64,000 bases of DNA from an uncultured Flavobacteriaceae bacterium (lineage in GTDB: Bacteria; Bacteroidota; Bacteroidia; Flavobacteriales; Flavobacteriaceae): positions 1 to 64,000 of the forward strand of contig CAJXVT010000008.1 in the NCBI GenBank assembly GCA_913062575.1, read 5' to 3'. Position 1 is the stretch's first letter. Each line of letters begins with the position of its first letter. Shown here one piece after another: positions 60,516 through 64,000 of this stretch. The notes beneath the pieces are model-generated. The model did not search any database. It was given only the letters and a program-made list of their open reading frames with translations, and was not told the origin of the DNA. A program made the translations under genes and the position numbers.

Positions 60516-60537
60516 AACTGCGACTGACACTGCGACT
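60516..60537 (-). repeat. Hexamer-periodic repeat, right flank of the S23-like gene (inverted)
   Basis: Read on the minus strand it runs AGTCGC, AGTGTC, AGTCGC, AGTT, the same AGTnnC period as the left flank and pointing inward. It starts 8 bases after the stop of the S23-like gene and ends 14 bases before the folD ATG. Confidence 0.6.
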
Positions 60538-60551
60538 AAAAACTATACAAC

Positions 60552-61427
60552 ATGATATTATTAGACGGTAAATCAACATCCAATCAAATTAAAGAAGAAA
60601 TTGCAGTTGAAACTAAGCAATTGGTTGACAAAGGAATGAGAGCTCCACATTTAGCTGCTATTCTTGTTGGAAGTAATGGCGCGAGTTTAACCTATGTAAA
60701 TGCCAAAGTAAAAGCATGTGCAAAAGCTGGCTTTGAATCTACTTTAGTTAATTTATCAGAAGAAATATCAGAAGAAAAATTATTACAAGAAATTGAGAAT
60801 CTAAACACAAATCCAGAAATTGATGGATTTATTGTTCAATTACCGTTACCTAAACATATTGACGAGCAGAAAGTTTTAATGGCCGTAAATCCAGATAAAG
60901 ATGTTGATGGTTTTCATCCAACAAACGTTGGGAAAATGGCATTAAATTTACCTACTTTCTTACCTGCTACTCCATTCGGAATTTTAGAATTACTAGAAAG
61001 ATACAAGGTAGAAACAAGTGGAAAACATGTTGTTGTTATTGGTAGGAGTCATATAGTTGGTAGTCCAATGAGTATTTTAATGTCTCAAAAAAGAACGGCT
61101 GGTAATTCAACTGTTACGATTACACATAGTAGAACTAAAAACTTAAAAGAGATTACTTTACAAGCAGACATTATTGTAGCTGCTTTAGGAATTCCAGAGT
61201 TTTTAACAGCAGATATGGTAAAAGAAGGTGTTACGGTAATAGATGTTGGAATTACAAGAATTGCAGATGACACAAAGAAAAACGGGTTCCGTTTAGCTGG
61301 AGATGTTCATTTTGAATCTGTGTCAAAAAAATCTAATTTTATTACTCCTGTTCCCGGAGGTGTTGGCCCAATGACCATTGCGATGCTACTAAAAAACACC
61401 CTATTAGCAGCAAAAAGAAGAAGTTAA
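60552..61427 (+). CDS. folD: Bifunctional methylenetetrahydrofolate dehydrogenase/cyclohydrolase FolD
   Basis: FolD interconverts 5,10-methylene-, methenyl- and 10-formyl-tetrahydrofolate. The 291-residue enzyme has the catalytic Lys region SLTYVNAKVKACAKAGFES (K in YxxxK), GFIVQLPLPKHID, the NADP-binding GRSHIVGSPMSILM, and PVPGGVGPMTIAMLLKNT. Length and motifs are normal. It lies 43 bases after the S23-like gene. Confidence 0.97.
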   Translation: MILLDGKSTSNQIKEEIAVETKQLVDKGMRAPHLAAILVGSNGASLTYVNAKVKACAKAGFESTLVNLSEEISEEKLLQEIENLNTNPEIDGFIVQLPLPKHIDEQKVLMAVNPDKDVDGFHPTNVGKMALNLPTFLPATPFGILELLERYKVETSGKHVVVIGRSHIVGSPMSILMSQKRTAGNSTVTITHSRTKNLKEITLQADIIVAALGIPEFLTADMVKEGVTVIDVGITRIADDTKKNGFRLAGDVHFESVSKKSNFITPVPGGVGPMTIAMLLKNTLLAAKRRS

Positions 61428-61524
61428 TTTCTTTATCATATCGCAGAAAATAAATTTAAATTGAACGATTTATTTCTAGAAAGCTTCTATTCTCTTATTG
61501 TAGTTAAACTAATCGTTTTTTCCT

Positions 61525-62091
61525 CTAGTTAAACCAAACAATAAAAGATTTAACTTTCGCTAAGCCAGGAATTTGCTCTAAACTAATCTTTTGAGTGCTA
61601 AAATCTCTCAATCCCAAGTCTTCTTTATCTAAAGTTAAGGTCACATTTAAATCATCTATAAAAAGAGTAGCAGAGCTTAAAGAAGTTTCAACTTTAGTAA
61701 TTGTATTATTTAAATTTATATCTTCAAAGATAGACTCTACAGAAATCTCAGATTTTGTTTTAAATCGTTTATCAAAAATTCGAATACTTTTTATTGTCGA
61801 TGTTGAGTCTAATTGTTCTTTAGGTATCACAGTTAACAAATGATTCCCGCCCTTTTCATAAATTAAATACTCATCATCATCCTGAAAATAGTTATCTCCT
61901 AAAGAGCCCTCACTTAAATTTTTAACAATAGAATCATTTTTAAATATCTTATCTAAATCTTCCATTGTTGTTAACGGCGTTAACTCACCTACTTTTCCTT
62001 TAGCTATATCGAATTTATTTCCATCTCCACACCCAACAAATAAAAGAGTTAAAAAAATAATTGTTAAGATTCTATTTATTTTCATATTCAT
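61525..62091 (-). CDS. Lipoprotein of unknown function
   Basis: The 188-residue protein has a lipobox (LTLLFVGC21) after a short basic start; the ATG at 62085, two codons in, is an equally good start. The mature part is acidic and looks like a repeated beta/alpha domain (GNHLLTVIPKEQLDSTSTIKSIRIFDKRF; ATLFIDDLNVTLTLDKEDLG). The family is not recognised. It is convergent with folD and divergent from queE. Confidence 0.75.
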   Translation of the reverse strand: MNMKINRILTIIFLTLLFVGCGDGNKFDIAKGKVGELTPLTTMEDLDKIFKNDSIVKNLSEGSLGDNYFQDDDEYLIYEKGGNHLLTVIPKEQLDSTSTIKSIRIFDKRFKTKSEISVESIFEDINLNNTITKVETSLSSATLFIDDLNVTLTLDKEDLGLRDFSTQKISLEQIPGLAKVKSFIVWFN

Positions 62092-62264
62092 TCTTTTAAT
62101 AATTTTAGATACTATGTAAACGCTCCTTTTTAATTTTTCTTATAAAATGTCCATAAAAGTAATCAAACTTTAAGTGATATAAAATAATAAAAGGTGAATA
62201 AGGCTATAAAAAAAAGTTAAACTTATTATCTGGCTATTGTATAATTTTTTCTATTTAGTTTCAG

Positions 62265-62272
62265 TATCTTTG
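62265..62272 (+). promoter_or_regulatory. -7 promoter element of queE
   Basis: TATCTTTG matches TAnnTTTG and ends only 7 bases before the queE ATG, so the transcript would start at or within a few bases of the codon. That points to a leaderless or nearly leaderless mRNA. Confidence 0.5.
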
Positions 62273-62279
62273 CCAACCA

Positions 62280-62909
62280 ATGAAAAATGAGGTTAAAGAG
62301 TTAATAAACAAGGGTGAAATGCTTCCATTAATGGAAGAATTTTATACGATTCAAGGTGAAGGTTCACATACAGGAACTGCTGCATATTTTATTAGAATAG
62401 GTGGTTGTGATGTTGGATGTCATTGGTGTGATGTAAAAGAAAGTTGGAATGCAGATTTACATCCTCCAACAAAAACGGATATCATTGTTGATAATGCTAA
62501 GAAATACGCAGATACTGTTGTAATTACTGGCGGAGAACCATTAATGTGGAGTTTAGATTATATCACTTCTCAATTGCAAGAGAATAATATGAAAACACAT
62601 ATTGAGACTTCTGGAGCTTATTCTTTTTCAGGAAAATGGGATTGGTTTTGTTTATCTCCCAAAAAGACAAAACTACCTTTAGACGAAGTATATCCTGAAG
62701 CTGATGAATTGAAAATGATTATTCATAATTTGAGTGACTTTAAGTTTGCAGAAGAGCAAGCAGAAAAAGTTGGAAAAAAGTGCAAATTGTATTTACAACC
62801 AGAATGGAGTAAAAGAGAAAAAATGATTCCGATTATTGTTGATTATGTAATGAATAATCCCAAATGGAAAATTTCATTGCAAACCCATAAATATTTAGAT
62901 ATACCATAA
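62280..62909 (+). CDS. queE: 7-carboxy-7-deazaguanine synthase QueE
   Basis: QueE is a radical SAM enzyme that makes the 7-deazaguanine core in queuosine synthesis. The 209-residue protein has EEFYTIQGEGSHTGTAAYFIRIGGCDVGCHWCD, in which CDVGCHWC is the CxxxCxxC cluster motif, and VVITGGEPLMW. Length is normal. The other queuosine genes are not here. A promoter element stands unusually close to the ATG. A shared terminator follows. Confidence 0.94.
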   Translation: MKNEVKELINKGEMLPLMEEFYTIQGEGSHTGTAAYFIRIGGCDVGCHWCDVKESWNADLHPPTKTDIIVDNAKKYADTVVITGGEPLMWSLDYITSQLQENNMKTHIETSGAYSFSGKWDWFCLSPKKTKLPLDEVYPEADELKMIIHNLSDFKFAEEQAEKVGKKCKLYLQPEWSKREKMIPIIVDYVMNNPKWKISLQTHKYLDIP

Positions 62910-62912
62910 AAT

Positions 62913-62940
62913 AAAAAAGCAGCCAGTTGGCTGCTTTTTT
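62913..62940. terminator. Bidirectional terminator between queE and cmk
   Basis: AAAAAAGCAGCCA (62913-62925) and its complement (62928-62940) form a stem with runs of A and T at both ends. It stands 3 bases past the queE stop and ends 1 base before the cmk stop, so it can serve both converging genes. Confidence 0.88.
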
Positions 62941-62941
62941 A

Positions 62942-63628
62942 TTATAACTTATCTTGAACTAGTTTGAGAATCATTTCAAATTGTTCTTTTCTAGAAAGGT
63001 TCGAATTGTCAATTTCAATAGCATCTTCTGCTTTTACCAATGGAGAATCTACTCGAGTGGTATCCATATGATCACGATCCACCACATTTTTTAAAATGTC
63101 TTCATAACTAACGTCTTGTCCTTTCTCTTTCAGTTCTTTATATCTTCTCTCTGCCCTAGTGTCAGCAGAAGCATTCATAAATATTTTAAGTTCAGCATCT
63201 TTAAAAACAACCGTTCCAATATCTCTCCCATCCATAACAACACCTTTGTTTTTCCCCATTTCTTTCTGAATAGCAACTAGTTTTTTTCGTACTATAGAGT
63301 TGGCTGCTACAGTACTTACGAGATTAGATACTTCGAGCGTTCTAATTTCATTCTCAACATTTATACCATTTAAATACATATCAGCATTACTAGTTTGGGT
63401 ATTTATTTGAAAAGAAACCTGTATAGAAGCTAGCTTTTCAAGTAAGGAACCTAAATCAAAAAAACTGGTACCAACAAAGCCTTCTTGCATTGCAAATAAG
63501 GTCACAGCTCTATACATAGCACCAGAATCTACATAAATATATTCTAGTTCTTTTGCTAATTCTTTAGCTACTGTACTTTTTCCTGTTGATGAAAATCCAT
63601 CTATGGCAATTGTAATTTTCTTATTCAT
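62942..63628 (-). CDS. cmk: Cytidylate kinase
   Basis: Cmk phosphorylates CMP and dCMP. The 228-residue P-loop enzyme has the start ITIAIDGFSSTGKSTVAKEL with Walker A GFSSTGKS, YVDSGAMYRAVTLFA, MDGRDIGTVVF and the lid region ASADTRAERRYKEL, with DRDHMDTTR later. It starts exactly at the porQ stop, so it is cotranscribed with porQ, as in other Bacteroidota. Confidence 0.96.
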   Translation of the reverse strand: MNKKITIAIDGFSSTGKSTVAKELAKELEYIYVDSGAMYRAVTLFAMQEGFVGTSFFDLGSLLEKLASIQVSFQINTQTSNADMYLNGINVENEIRTLEVSNLVSTVAANSIVRKKLVAIQKEMGKNKGVVMDGRDIGTVVFKDAELKIFMNASADTRAERRYKELKEKGQDVSYEDILKNVVDRDHMDTTRVDSPLVKAEDAIEIDNSNLSRKEQFEMILKLVQDKL

Positions 63629-64000
63629 TTATCGTCTCCTATCTAAATTTATTTGTAAACTAAAAGTGCTCACATTTGATGCCGTATGTACTTTAGAATA
63701 TGCATAATTCAATTTAAAATTATTCATTTTTAAACCAAAACCTAATGATATTCCACCAAATGTACGAACGTTTTGTAGTTTATACTCTTGTGATTTTCTA
63801 AAGTTATAACCCACTCTTAGGTTTATTGCACTTTCTGTAAATAATTCAACTCCCACAATAAAATGTCTCATTGCATTATTTAAGAATGAAATATTTTCTG
63901 TTGTGATGTTCCCTTCAATATCAGAAGTTTGATTTGAAGGATTACTAACAGAAACATCCCATTGTTGCAAGTTATCTATGGTAACATACCATTTTACAGG
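63629..64000 (-). CDS. porQ: Type IX secretion protein PorQ, C-terminal part (partial)
   Basis: The minus-strand frame is open to the end of the window; 123 residues are seen, so the start of the gene lies beyond 64000. The part is beta-barrel-like (INLRVGYNFRKSQ, FGGISLGFGLKMNNFKLNYAYSKV, ending FSLQINLDRRR). PorQ is an outer membrane protein of the type IX secretion attachment complex with PorU, PorV and PorZ. The assignment rests on this barrel end and on its position directly before cmk, a conserved pair in the phylum. Confidence 0.82.
   Translation of the reverse strand, partial: PVKWYVTIDNLQQWDVSVSNPSNQTSDIEGNITTENISFLNNAMRHFIVGVELFTESAINLRVGYNFRKSQEYKLQNVRTFGGISLGFGLKMNNFKLNYAYSKVHTASNVSTFSLQINLDRRR

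Overview
The window is a chromosomal segment of a low-GC (by eye about one third G+C) member of the Bacteroidota, almost certainly a marine Flavobacteriaceae of the Polaribacter/Tenacibaculum kind (genus is inference). Signs are the type IX secretion and gliding genes (PorP/SprF-like end, porQ, gldI, a T9SS-sorted subtilase), GLPGLI and SusC-like proteins, MORN proteins, many lipoproteins, and -7 promoter elements of the form TAnnTTTG with an upstream TTG, as used by the Bacteroidota primary sigma factor.

Layout. 1-1003: end of a PorP/SprF gene, a terminator, then a gene-poor AT-rich stretch with a 21-bp perfect inverted repeat and decayed reading frames. 1008-6298 (minus): lgt-yidD-cysS, then an ECF sigma / anti-sigma / exported DUF4097-like module. 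6398-10088: meaB, a DUF1801 gene, an esterase and a metallophosphoesterase. 10213-16107: a LytS/LytTR two-component pair followed by a GLPGLI / TonB-dependent barrel / exported protein operon; both transcription units carry the same 27-bp box at the same distance from the start codon. 16282-21484: an LTA-synthase-like enzyme, then PAP2, cyclophilin-FKBP, gldI and nrnA on the other strand. 21563-34063: mostly housekeeping genes (ndk, DUF721-recF, TPR protein, ribH, mutL, two rhomboids, mtaB, lytic transglycosylase). 34253-38563 (minus): cold shock protein, YwbE, nitronate monooxygenase, T9SS subtilase, mnmA. 39408-42541: a helical protein, purB, a lipoprotein and TerC. 42541-45168: an exported His-rich protein lacking an ATG start, plus a TonB receptor with a His/Asp/Glu-rich loop, probably for a transition metal. 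45324-48087: a three-gene patatin cluster. 48179-53163: MFS transporter, exported MsrB, YfcC transporter, DinB-like protein, mutarotase. 53315-57581 (minus): exported SDHY-repeat protein, histidine kinase, a kinase-like protein lacking the phospho-histidine, and a LytTR regulator. 57728-64000: DinB protein, ffh, an S23-type four-helix-bundle gene flanked by inverted hexamer-periodic repeats, folD, a lipoprotein, queE, cmk and porQ (runs off the end).

Most of the window is core flavobacterial chromosome. The best leads are the duplicated LytTR-type box (10087-10140 and 11977-12030), the S23 cassette with inverted AGTnnC repeats (60112-60537), the SDHY/kinase/pseudokinase operon, and the non-ATG start of the His-rich protein. 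No tRNA, rRNA, CRISPR array, transposase or phage gene was seen.
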